Origin: Plumapathes pennacea
Lineage: Eukaryota; Cnidaria; Anthozoa; Antipatharia; Myriopathidae
NCBI GenBank assembly: GCA_964036295.1
Contig: OZ038468.1
Location: 1,425,501 to 1,489,500 of the forward strand
Direction of reading: 5' to 3'
DNA: 64,000 nucleotides
Shown: positions 1 to 9,737 of the stretch, piece by piece
Numbering within the stretch: position 1 is the stretch's first letter
Layout: the number at the start of each line of letters is the position of its first letter
Position numbers and translations under genes: made by a program
The notes under the pieces: model-generated
The model's database searches: none
What the model saw: the letters and a program-made list of their open reading frames with translations, nothing else
Told to the model about the DNA's origin: nothing

Positions 1-2196
1 GTCTGCCTGTCTACAAATACTGATTCACTAAAGTTTCAAGAAATGTAAAAATGTAAAAATGTAAAATCAACTTAAATGGGTAACATAGAATAAAGGCCTG
101 CTGATCTAACTTCTTCCAGCAGACATTAACCACCAGTAGTTACATACTGTAGGAACTTACTGAGTAAAGTAATAAGTTCTTAAAACATATTTTAAATCAT
201 AAAAAACCTTGTGAATAAACAAATAAAAATATCACATTAAAATTTGTGGTCTGAATTCAGACCAAATAATACAAAATTAAAAAAATATTCAATATTCCTT
301 CAATTCTTGGCAGGCATACAGTGTATTTCTGTACATAACCTGCGAATACTGTCATCTCCCTGATGAGAGATGGCTGTATTCGCAGCTATTCTGTACATGG
401 ATCACAAGATCTGCCATAAAATGATAGTCTGACCTGCTTGCACTGGCTGCCTGACACAAGGTAGCCACATCTGCAGGCAGTATGCTTGATCCCAAGCAAG
501 AGATCAACTGCCATATTCTCCATACTAAACTACATTTAGCTGACTATTGAATGCTGAAAGGAGAAGTTCACCTTGGATTGAATAAACATTAAGATGGCTC
601 ATCTAATAAAATGGAAGTATCGAGTAAAACTTGCACCATTCTAATAATTCACTGGAGAAGTGTTTGACTCAAAGTAAATTCTAAATATTAGTAAAAAGAG
701 TGAGAATACCTTTCTTTCAACATCCACAGCATAATAGTATGGAGAAGTTGGCAGATTATCTGTTTTGAATGTCAAATCATGTTTTTCTGGATTGAAGTAA
801 CAAGGAGATGCAAATGTAAGAGTCATCAAAATACAGCAAGACTACAGCCAAGAGTGCCAACTGGGATTTTACACTCGATTCCTGCAAATCTGTAGAAAAG
901 GGAAGCTAAAAGAATTATAATAATAAGCAAACACACATATAATGTAATATTAAAAGCTGGTAAGTTGAAATCCAAAAATCCAAAAAAGAAAAATATCTTT
1001 TATTACTGTAGTTAGGAATGGGACACTTTACACTCATTTTCTGCAAAACTGTAGAAAAGGGCAGCTAAAAAAATTAATTATAAGCAAACACACAGACACA
1101 AAATTAACAAAAATCTGAAAAGAGATTTTTTTTCCCAGTACAGTTAATAGGAAGCAGGGCACTATACAGGTAAGGGACCTACTTAAAACTCAATGAATAA
1201 TATTGATATTCTTGTATGATTTCTATAAAAATACAACAAAGAAACTCCTACTAATAATAAACTTGACCTGATGAGTGTACAGTATGTAAAATAATGTGCC
1301 CAATGGAAAGCTATGTCTAAGAACTTGCATAGTATTGGACCACAAAATCAGCATTTACAACAAAAAGATATTTATTATGATGAATCGACTGAGGCAGTGT
1401 GCAAGTGCTTGCTCCAGCAAAAACCTAAAGCTTGAAATGTCATCTTAAATTCTTTAACAGCATCCAGCTTTCATACATCAACCTTCAGTCGATTCAACAA
1501 ACACAAATACTGGTGTACTGAACACTTGACTATTCTATTTTATCAAAATGGACATTGAGATAATAACATTGAGTTATTTTCCACTTACTTTTATCTGGTT
1601 TTCTGCATCCCGGTAAAGAGCTTGCTGTGTTTCATTATCTGGTCACAACTGACTCCACTACGGAACACAAAAAATAGATTATCGTAAATTATCAACAAAA
1701 TAATCAAATACCTAACACAAATACCCTATATACCCATTAGTTTTATTTGTATGACAATGTTCTGATCATAAACTCCTAAATTATGCCCATGTCCTGAGAC
1801 TTTTTACACATGTAGACAGAACTTTTTCAATCAGAAACAAAGCAATCTTCTTTTAAGATATAGCAAAGAAAGAAGAATAATCTTCAGGGCCTCAATTATA
1901 ACTTAACACTGACCCACACATATTGACTGGATAATATTTATCTGGATGCTATGATTCAATATATTAAACTTGCAGTGAGATTCAGCATGGCCAGATATAA
2001 TTATGCTTATTTCTTTTACTGTACTATTAAACTTCTATTTACACTGTTTTAAATCATTTCTCGCAAACCAAAGAAGATATTCACTACAGCAGATCTTGCC
2101 ATATAATATATGTATAAACTCTGTGACTTAGCATTTGATATGTAGAAATTATGATAGCACAGATATGTTTTGATATACATGTACAGTACCTGCATC
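1..2196. other. Spacer 3-prime of gene A, partly homologous to the cluster spacer
   Basis: No convincing gene is seen here. Positions 1 to about 300 are a diverged copy of 13036-13330, the spacer 3-prime of the DED-ankyrin gene: both begin gtctgcctgtctacaaatac and stay alignable through a shared AT-rich stretch. The window therefore opens inside another diverged copy of the same segment. The rest is AT-rich with short open frames only. If gene A has 3-prime UTR exons they would lie here. The stop codon at 2197-2199 is followed on the minus strand by CAG-GTACTG, which could be a splice donor, but no matching acceptor is clear. Confidence 0.5.
327..398. mobile_element. Tiny hairpin element with 10-bp target duplication
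   Basis: A core of about 52 bp (337-388) has imperfect inverted repeats: aacctgcgaatactgtcatc on the left, and the reverse complement of the right arm begins tagctgcgaatacagccatc. It is flanked by the direct repeat ttctgtacat at 327-336 and 389-398. Size and duplication length resemble the 59-bp hairpin at 32557. A 9-11 bp duplication is typical of Mutator-like elements, but an element this short cannot be assigned to a superfamily. Confidence 0.5.
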
Positions 2197-5100
2197 TCAA
2201 GTTCCAGTTATAGCAGCTTCAATTTCTTCACGTCCAGACCATCCATGACTTTTCACAGCATTGTACACAACCATTACAAGAGTGGGGAACTCTGAAAGGA
2301 ATACATGATCTGTCAATACACTTTCCCTTAAAGCATTAGTAGGCAGCTCATTTGTAACATGTGCAAGAGTGTTCCTCACAAACCGAAGAAGATCCACAGC
2401 AGAGCTTGTGTCATACTTGCGTGACCTCTTCGACTTGGTCATCTCAGCATAGATTTGGGGAACTTTTCGATTCCAAGGGTTTACGATGAACTGAGGTTTA
2501 AGAGCATGTTCCAGGTCATGTTCCACTGGAGAAAGAGGGAATACCAAAAGACGGGGTCTTTCCACTTCAGGTTGGTTGGCAACTGCACACAGGAAACGAG
2601 TCTTCTTATCATTTGACCAAAACAGTGGATGCTTCAAAGCTTCAGCTGCCAATGGACGATCATCTTTGTTGTGGTTCACCATCAACTTCACCAGATCTGT
2701 GGCTTCAGGAGAGAGGTTTCCATCGATCATCAGCTTGTCGCTGCAAACGTTTGTCACTGTACCACTCTCAACAAGAATTGTGCTCTCTTCAGCCAGATTT
2801 GTGGGACCAAATGGATGCTTCTTATTTGACAGAAGGTAATGCAGCACCAAACCACAAGCAAACACATCAGTAGCTTTAGAGTGCTGCATGGCTCCCTTGA
2901 GAAGTTCAGGTGCCATCCAACATCTTGTGCCAGCTTTGCTGTGCATCACTGTTGTTGACTGTTTGGATCCAGTTGTTAGAGCCTTGCCACTAAGACCAAA
3001 GTCTGCCAGTTTCAGGCACAGCTTTGGGTGACGTCTGTAGAGGATGTTACTTGGTTTGACATCCCGATGAATAATGTTGTTTCCATGTAAGAAGTCTAAC
3101 CCCTTCAGGGCGTCTTGGCAGAGAGAGAGTAATTCTTTCTTCTTGACTTGTGTATTTAGTAGTTCCTCTATGGTTCCCTCCATCAGCTCTAGTATAATAT
3201 GTAAGAAATCCCGATTTCCATAGTAACTCAGGTAGCGTACCACATGCTCACACTCAGCAAGCCAGAGGAGATTATTTATCTCCCTACGGTCTTCAGGTCG
3301 GCACATCTTTTCTTTCTCTACTCGTTTCACTGCAACTTCCCGCCCATCACTTGAATTAATTCCAGCATACACATGACCAAAAGCACCAGACCCAATTGGT
3401 TCAGTATGGTAATGGAATAAGCCTGCTTGTTTTGTATTCTGACTTCGAGCAACTTGAGCCAGCAACTTCTTGTGTCTCTGAGATTTGGACACCCATGGAA
3501 GGTGTGGGTCAATCTCAAAGAGTATGATTTTTTGCAGCAGGAGTTCCAATAGTTTTGGTTTGTCTTGTGTTATATCCAGACAAGTCTTCCCCTCACCATC
3601 TGGAGTGTCCACTTCAGCACCATACGCACAAAGCCTTTGAATGATCTTACAGGTCAGCAGACCAGCATATTCCCTTTGGCACATAATATGCAGGGCAGTC
3701 TGCCCCTGTCTATTTGCACAATTGATCAGGTGTGCACCTGAAGAAACCAAAAAATCAACCACACCTAGCCTCCAAAATGATGTCTTTCCACTCTCTTTAC
3801 AAATCACATGTAAAGGTGTGTCTCCATTGCTGTCCACTGGGTACTTCTGACCATAAGGTGCTCCGGTAGCCTCAAGAAATGCTCTGACAAGATCGTAATT
3901 ATCAATTTGCAACAACAAGCACAAGATGGTGGATCCTTCATCATTCCCTTTCCAGAGATCCATGCCATAGTCGATAACTGTCTCCCACTGCATCTTCAGG
4001 GATTTATCTGCCATGTTTTGATAGACTCCACAGGTCTTGCCAGAACAAAGTTGGCTAGAAGCCAGCTTATGCCTGTAGTTGCTGAGTAATGGTGTATTTC
4101 CACAAAGATCTCTCCCATTGGGAAATGCCCCTTGGTCAAGCAAAAGCTTCGCTGCATTCCATGTCTCTGCCATGTGAAGGGGTGTTTCACCTCTACCATT
4201 TGCAACATTGAGTTGTGCACCTTTGGTGAGCAATTTCATTGCAATCTTATTAAGAGTTGGCTCAAGATCTCCATAGCAAATGGCATCATCATCATCACTG
4301 TTGTCCTCATCTGTGGCACAGCTGAGTACTTCAGGGTAAGTACATGATGCCCAAATATGTAATGGTGTATTCCCATCAATGATATCTCTACCTGCAACTA
4401 CAGTTCTTGCAAATGACGGAGCAGAGATGATGGAAGAAATCAACTCCAGAAAACTATGCGCAACCTCCATTTTGGAAGCATTTTGTGCCTTCTTTCCACT
4501 GGTCATACTTGGTACCAACTCTTGCTTCAGAAATTCCCTGAGCAGTAACAGCAAAAGGTGAATCACTGAGTTGTCTTCATAGGTTCTCACACTGACATCC
4601 ACCTTCATGTCATCAACCAAAAATATGCAGATCCTTTCCAGGGTACACATAGATTCTCTGTCAATCTCCTCCATTCTTGAGTGTGAGAGATAATGCAGTA
4701 ACAGAGTTTCTCCAGCGGCATTTCTAGCATCAACATTTGCTCCAAAGTTTTTTAACAATTTTACAATCTGGATTACAACATCACTAAGAACCCCTTCAGT
4801 GATGAGCAGAGCAGTGTAAAATAATGCTGAACTTCCTGTCTTGGCCTTAACAGTGGGATCAGCTGCAGAATGCTTTAGCAGAATGTCAAGAATGTCCAGG
4901 CGGCTATTCAGTACAGCAGAACATAGAGCAGTTTTTCCAGAACAATCTTCTATATTCACATCAGCACTATGGTCTAAAAGGTAGCAAACAACTTCAACAC
5001 TGCTACTTTCAGTAACAGCAGCAAACAAAGCAGTTTGACCTTGCAAATCAGTTATGTTGACATCAACATTGTCATGAGCCAAAAGCATCTGAATCACATC

Positions 5101-8070
5101 AAGGTTTCCCTTTTCAACAGCATAAAATAAAACTGTTTTTCCCTGATGGTCAGTCCTATTGACATTTGCACCATGAGTCAACAGAGCTTTGACAACAGCA
5201 ACATAGCCCTCATAAGCAGCAGCAAACAAAGCAGTGTGACCTCTTTCATCAGATTTGTCAAAAATGACCCCTGCACAGTTTAACAAAACCTCAACAACTG
5301 TAACATTCCCCTGTCCTGCTGCAGCAAACAAAGCAGTTTGACCATTTGAATTACTCACATTAATGTCTACACCATGGTTCACAAAAGCCTTAACAGCTTC
5401 AACATTGCCCTGCCGAGCCACCAGAAACAATGCAGTCTGACCCCACTGATCTCTTACTTTTGGATTAGCTTCATGATTCAACAGAGCCTTAACAACTTCA
5501 ATGCTGCCACCTTTAGAAGCAGCAAATAAAGCTGTCTGACCTCTTACATCAATGACATCCACATCAACATAATGATTCAATAACATCTCAACAACTTTAA
5601 GATTACAGACCTTACAAGCAGCAAATAAAGCAGTCTGACCTCTTACATCAATGACATCCACATTAACACCACGATTCAATAACATCTCAACAACTTTAAG
5701 ACTACCAACCTTACAAGCAGCAAACAATGCAGTCTGACCTTCACTATCAGTGATACTCACATCAGTGTTACCACAACTTAAGAGAGTCTGAACAACTTCA
5801 AGACTACCAACCTTACAAGCAGCAAACAATGCAGTCTGACCATCACTATCAGTGATATTCACATCAATGTTACCACAACTTAAGAGAGTCTGAACAACTT
5901 CAACACTATCACTCTTACAAGCAGCAAATAAAGCAGTTTGACCCTCCATGTTCATTACATTTACATCAGCACCATGACTCAACAAAACCTGGACAACTTC
6001 AACATTGCCCTTTTCAGCAGCAGCAACCAAAGCTCTCTTGCCAAAGTCATCAGCAGCATTTACATTGGCACCATGATTCAAGAGAACCTGAAGAACTTCA
6101 ATATTGCCCTTTTCAACAACAGCAAACAAAGCAGTGTTATGACAGTTAGCACCATGACTCAAGAGAACCTGGACTGCACCTTCAACATTGCTAATTTTAG
6201 ACTCAGCCAACAAAGCGGTCAATGGAACATAGACAACTTCAGCGTTGTCTGTTACATCTAAAGCAGTTTGGCCATTAGTATCAGTTATACAAACATCAGC
6301 ACCATGACTCAAGAGAACCTGAACGATTTCTGCACTACCGTTCACTGCAGCAGCAAACAAAGCAGTCTTTCCACTTTTGCCAACTGTTTTATTCACATCA
6401 GCACCATGATTCAACAGAAGCTGAACAACTTCAACATTGCCCTTCTCAACAGTAGCAAACAAGGCAGTCTTTTCATTGCAATCAGTTTTATTCACATCAG
6501 CACCATGATTCAACAGAACCTGAACAACTTCAACATTGCCCTTCTCAACACCAGCAAACAAAGCAGTCTTTTCATAGCAATCAGTTTTATTCACATCAGC
6601 ACCATGATTCAACAGAACCTGAACAACTTCAACATTGCCCTTCTCAACAGCAGCAAACAAGGCAGTCTTTTCATCATCATGAACAGTTTTATTCACATCA
6701 GCACCATGATTCAACAGAACCTGAACAACTTCAACATTGCCCTTCTCAACACCAGCAAACAAAGCAGTCTTTTCATAGCAATCAGTTTTATTCACATCAG
6801 CACCATGATTCAACAGAACCTGAACAACTTCAACATTGCCCTTCTCAACAGCAGCAAACAAGGCAGTCTTTTCATCATCATGAACAGTTTTATTCACATC
6901 AGCACCATGATTCAACAGAACCTCAACAACTTCAACATTGCCCTTCGCAGCAGCAGCAAACAAAGCAGTCCTTTCACTGTAGCCAACATCAGCACCATGA
7001 TTCAACAGAAACTGAAGAATTTCAACACTGCCCATTTCAGCAGCACCAAACAAAGTAGTATTTCTAAAGTGATCAGTTTTATTCACATCAGCACCATGAT
7101 TCAACAGAACCTGAACAATTTCAACACTGCCTATCACAGCAGCACCAAACAAAGCAGTACTTCCAAACAGATCAGTTTTATTCACATCAGCACCATGATT
7201 CAACAGAACCTGAACAACTTCAACATTGCCATTCTCAGCAGCAGCAAACAAGGCAGTCTTTTCATCACCACCAACAGTTTTATTCACATCTGCACCATGA
7301 TTCAACAGAACCTGAACAATTTCAACACTGCCTATCACAGCAGCACCAAACAAAGCAGTATTTCCAAACTGATCAGTTTTATTCACATCAGCACCATGAT
7401 TCAACAGAACCTGAACAATTTCAACACTGCCTATCACAGCAGCACCAAACAAAGCAGTATTTCCAAACTGATCAGTTTTATTCACATCAGCACCATGATT
7501 CAACAGAACCTGAACAATTTCAACACTACCTATCACAGCAGCACCAAACAAAGCAGTATTTCCAAACTGATCAGTTTTATTCACATCAGCACCATGATTC
7601 AACAGAACCTGAACAATTTCAACACTACCCTTCTCAACAGCAGCAAACAAGGCAGTCTTTTCACCAAACCTGTAGCCAACGGTTTTATTCACATCAGCAC
7701 CATGATTCAACAGAACCTGAACAACTTCAACATTGCCATTCTCAGCAGCAGCAAACAAGGCAGTCTTTTCATCACCACCAACAGTTTTATTCACATCTGC
7801 ACCATGATTCAACAGAACCTGAACAACTTCAGCATCGCCCTTTGCAGCAGCAGCAAACAAGGCATCGATCAATTTCACGTCCTCTTCGTTACGATTCAAA
7901 ATGGTCCGAACAGCCTCCCTGTTTCCTTGCATAACAGCGTCAAGCAAATTGGCACTCGCATATAAATCCTTTACCCCAATATCTGAACTTGCTCCTGTCC
8001 TGATAACTTTCGACGCCTGTTCTTCTGAACAATCTTGGGGCTCGGCTTCCGAAGGTTTCCTTTTTGCCAT
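2197..8070 (-). CDS. Gene A: ankyrin-kinase-KEN (RNase L-like) protein, 1957 aa
   Basis: Single uninterrupted frame. The start chosen is the ATG at 8070 (MAKRKPSE); the frame runs 7 codons further upstream but has only TTG there, and paralogues C and D also start MAKRKP. Residues about 40-1080 are some 32 ankyrin repeats of the TALFAA...LLNHGADVN type, followed by divergent repeats to about 1500. The kinase (about 1550-1820) shows GSGAFGHVYAG, VAVKRV, IIHRDVKPSNILY (about 1667), LADFGLSG (about 1688) and WMAPELL. The KEN domain (about 1850-1957) has NPW, then VDLLRFVRNTLAH, holding counterparts of the RNase L catalytic W, D, R and H. No signal peptide or membrane segment is seen, so it should be cytosolic or nuclear; the basic KRK start could act as an NLS. 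Predicted role: ligand-sensing, kinase-dimerised endoribonuclease. Human RNase L has nine ankyrin repeats and about 741 aa, so this is far larger. Confidence 0.9.
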   Translation of the reverse strand: MAKRKPSEAEPQDCSEEQASKVIRTGASSDIGVKDLYASANLLDAVMQGNREAVRTILNRNEEDVKLIDALFAAAAKGDAEVVQVLLNHGADVNKTVGGDEKTALFAAAENGNVEVVQVLLNHGADVNKTVGYRFGEKTALFAAVEKGSVEIVQVLLNHGADVNKTDQFGNTALFGAAVIGSVEIVQVLLNHGADVNKTDQFGNTALFGAAVIGSVEIVQVLLNHGADVNKTDQFGNTALFGAAVIGSVEIVQVLLNHGADVNKTVGGDEKTALFAAAENGNVEVVQVLLNHGADVNKTDLFGSTALFGAAVIGSVEIVQVLLNHGADVNKTDHFRNTTLFGAAEMGSVEILQFLLNHGADVGYSERTALFAAAAKGNVEVVEVLLNHGADVNKTVHDDEKTALFAAVEKGNVEVVQVLLNHGADVNKTDCYEKTALFAGVEKGNVEVVQVLLNHGADVNKTVHDDEKTALFAAVEKGNVEVVQVLLNHGADVNKTDCYEKTALFAGVEKGNVEVVQVLLNHGADVNKTDCNEKTALFATVEKGNVEVVQLLLNHGADVNKTVGKSGKTALFAAAVNGSAEIVQVLLSHGADVCITDTNGQTALDVTDNAEVVYVPLTALLAESKISNVEGAVQVLLSHGANCHNTALFAVVEKGNIEVLQVLLNHGANVNAADDFGKRALVAAAEKGNVEVVQVLLSHGADVNVMNMEGQTALFAACKSDSVEVVQTLLSCGNIDVNITDSDGQTALFAACKVGSLEVVQTLLSCGNTDVSITDSEGQTALFAACKVGSLKVVEMLLNRGVNVDVIDVRGQTALFAACKVCNLKVVEMLLNHYVDVDVIDVRGQTALFAASKGGSIEVVKALLNHEANPKVRDQWGQTALFLVARQGNVEAVKAFVNHGVDINVSNSNGQTALFAAAGQGNVTVVEVLLNCAGVIFDKSDERGHTALFAAAYEGYVAVVKALLTHGANVNRTDHQGKTVLFYAVEKGNLDVIQMLLAHDNVDVNITDLQGQTALFAAVTESSSVEVVCYLLDHSADVNIEDCSGKTALCSAVLNSRLDILDILLKHSAADPTVKAKTGSSALFYTALLITEGVLSDVVIQIVKLLKNFGANVDARNAAGETLLLHYLSHSRMEEIDRESMCTLERICIFLVDDMKVDVSVRTYEDNSVIHLLLLLLREFLKQELVPSMTSGKKAQNASKMEVAHSFLELISSIISAPSFARTVVAGRDIIDGNTPLHIWASCTYPEVLSCATDEDNSDDDDAICYGDLEPTLNKIAMKLLTKGAQLNVANGRGETPLHMAETWNAAKLLLDQGAFPNGRDLCGNTPLLSNYRHKLASSQLCSGKTCGVYQNMADKSLKMQWETVIDYGMDLWKGNDEGSTILCLLLQIDNYDLVRAFLEATGAPYGQKYPVDSNGDTPLHVICKESGKTSFWRLGVVDFLVSSGAHLINCANRQGQTALHIMCQREYAGLLTCKIIQRLCAYGAEVDTPDGEGKTCLDITQDKPKLLELLLQKIILFEIDPHLPWVSKSQRHKKLLAQVARSQNTKQAGLFHYHTEPIGSGAFGHVYAGINSSDGREVAVKRVEKEKMCRPEDRREINNLLWLAECEHVVRYLSYYGNRDFLHIILELMEGTIEELLNTQVKKKELLSLCQDALKGLDFLHGNNIIHRDVKPSNILYRRHPKLCLKLADFGLSGKALTTGSKQSTTVMHSKAGTRCWMAPELLKGAMQHSKATDVFACGLVLHYLLSNKKHPFGPTNLAEESTILVESGTVTNVCSDKLMIDGNLSPEATDLVKLMVNHNKDDRPLAAEALKHPLFWSNDKKTRFLCAVANQPEVERPRLLVFPLSPVEHDLEHALKPQFIVNPWNRKVPQIYAEMTKSKRSRKYDTSSAVDLLRFVRNTLAHVTNELPTNALRESVLTDHVFLSEFPTLVMVVYNAVKSHGWSGREEIEAAITGT
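6290..7880 (-). repeat. Near-identical ankyrin-coding units in gene A
   Basis: Tandem units of about 99-105 bp, several almost identical at DNA level. One unit ending in DQFG is present three times in a row (about 7310-7610), and a pair alternating VHDDE and DCYE tips is duplicated (about 6480-6960). Differences cluster in the codons for the loop between repeats. DNA-level identity points to recent unequal exchange rather than selection alone. Confidence 0.85.
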
Positions 8071-8517
8071 AAGCAAAACCCCCGAAAACAAATCATAGAA
8101 CCAGTTTGCACATGATCATGAATTATATAAACTTGTCGCTATCCTAAAATGAACGACACAATTATTTTATGCACTATCTACATGCTTTATACATTTAACA
8201 AGCAAGAAATTTGTTCAGAGGGCAAAAAAGGATACTATGGTAGTTCACAAATGTCACGGTAGAAACCCTGAAGACCGCTCCCGGCAGAGCAACTCGATCA
8301 GTGACTACACTCACGCGAAGCGGGCATTTCGGACATGAATCACTGCTGACACTTCCGAAATTTGGCCGTGTGACTCTGGTAACGAGAGAGTGCGCCTTAC
8401 CAAAGACAAGAGCTGGTCAGCGGTGTAACAACATCGTCCGGATTTGGCCGTGTGGCTCTGGTAACGAGAGAGTGCGCTTCACCTTAGCTGGCCAGCGGTA
8501 AAACAACATCATCCAAG
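8071..8517. promoter_or_regulatory. Head-to-head promoter region between gene A and the YTHDC2-like exon 1
   Basis: About 450 bp separate the ATG of gene A (minus) from the ATG of the YTHDC2-like exon 1 (plus, 8518). The half nearest gene A (8100-8265, including ttgttcagagggcaaaaaag) is almost the same as 41880-42030 upstream of gene E, so it is inherited promoter or 5-prime UTR. The other half holds a duplicated stretch: ctctggtaacgagagagtgc occurs near 8375 and again near 8456, while the gene E promoter has it once. No clear TATA box is seen. Confidence 0.5.
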
Positions 8518-9737
8518 ATGGCGGCGGCCGAGCGCTGTAACAAACATCGCACAATTTGCGTCAGAGAAGAGTTCAAAATCGCTGTCAAACTTGCTCTTGA
8601 CAAATTCAGGTTTGACGATAGTCAGAAAGGTACGCTGAATACGTTTTATTTTGTTTACTAAGTCAACTCTTGTGTTTTTTATTGATTTTCAAGAAATGTT
8701 TTCACAGGTTTTGCCAGGTTCTGGGATTAAAGTTCGAAGAGTCGTGGGTAAGTATAGCTGAAGTAATGATAATCTGTGCCGGTAGAATTATAAATTCAGT
8801 TACAGTATTAAACTCATAACCATTTCTGTGGGGAGGTTTTATGAAATCTTTTTCTGACGTCAAGGATCTATACTTGATACTCAATACTATATTTCAAATT
8901 TCAAGTGGCCAATATCAAAAGCCAATAAATACGCTATAACAAAACAAAGACAAAGTATTCTTCGATACTTTTATATAGCTCTGCCAGATTGAGTGGCCGT
9001 TTAGCGAAGGTTCTTTAATCCACAGGAACATGTTTTTTGAAGCATCCCAAAACGATCCCAATGATCGCAGTTGGAATTGATTCGCACATTACAGCGGCGG
9101 TGAAGTGTTAATTTGTTTTGTACACTATGTACCTTCATCTCTGGTAACTACTGTTTTTCTGGTAATCGAGTCTCACCTTCTCAACACTCACAGCCATTAT
9201 AGGCTTATATTTAAGCACTTTGTTTTGTACACTATGTATTTTCATCTCTGTTAACCATTCTTTTTTGGCAGGCCGGGGTTCAAGAGACAACAAATTCAGT
9301 GCAAAATTGAGTGGCAGCACACCTCAAGTGCCTCCCCCTCTCAGAAATAATGAATTAACCTCATTCTGACAAGAGCTGCCAATATTTGGATTGTGAGAAC
9401 AGTTCTTGAAGATGATTTCTGAATTTCAGGTATTAAGTTAAATTTTACTTTTAATTTCTAAAGAGTATAGAAATATGGTGTAAAAAAATTTTATATTTTC
9501 ATAGTGGGTCAGATATTAGGCAGCCAGTATTATATATATAATAAATTAAGGATCTTTTCAGCATAAAAAAGGGCAAACTATTTACAGCAGTAGCTGCTAA
9601 GTATTTCACTGCTATGAACTGAAACTAGACCTAGATGGAAATCAATTCTAAAATACCTAATAACCAAACTTGAGTTTTAATTATGTTCACAGATTGTTCT
9701 GGTGTCAGGAGAAACTGGTTTTGGGAAAACAACCCAG
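8518..9737 (+). pseudogene. YTHDC2-like R3H/DEAH helicase pseudogene, 5-prime exons (copy 1)
   Basis: Exon 1 (8518-8629) starts ATGGCGGCGGCC and encodes an R3H-domain start containing EEFKIAVKLALDKFRF, closely resembling EEVKIAVNIALERFRY of human YTHDC2 from memory; it ends at a GT donor. A short exon-like piece near 8708-8747 is bounded by AG and GTAAGT. A third exon (9272-9429) reads like the YTHDC2 linker before the helicase core, but carries in-frame TGA codons at 9367 and 9394. A fourth (9693-9737) encodes IVLVSGETGFGKTTQ, a Walker A motif with F where S is usual. Exon phases 3 to 4 join in frame. No later helicase motifs or YTH domain follow, so this is a 5-prime fragment, now broken. 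The parent protein is an m6A-reading RNA helicase. Confidence 0.75.

Noticed and set aside
6268..7965. Long plus-strand open frame over the gene A ankyrin array (565 codons)
   Set aside because: Antisense shadow: the repetitive codon use of the ankyrin repeats leaves this frame free of stops. The product is a repetitive string with no known fold.
8071..8091. Extra seven codons at the start of gene A (and 41847-41867 at gene E)
   Set aside because: They begin with TTG; the first ATG in frame gives the same KRK start seen in genes C and D.
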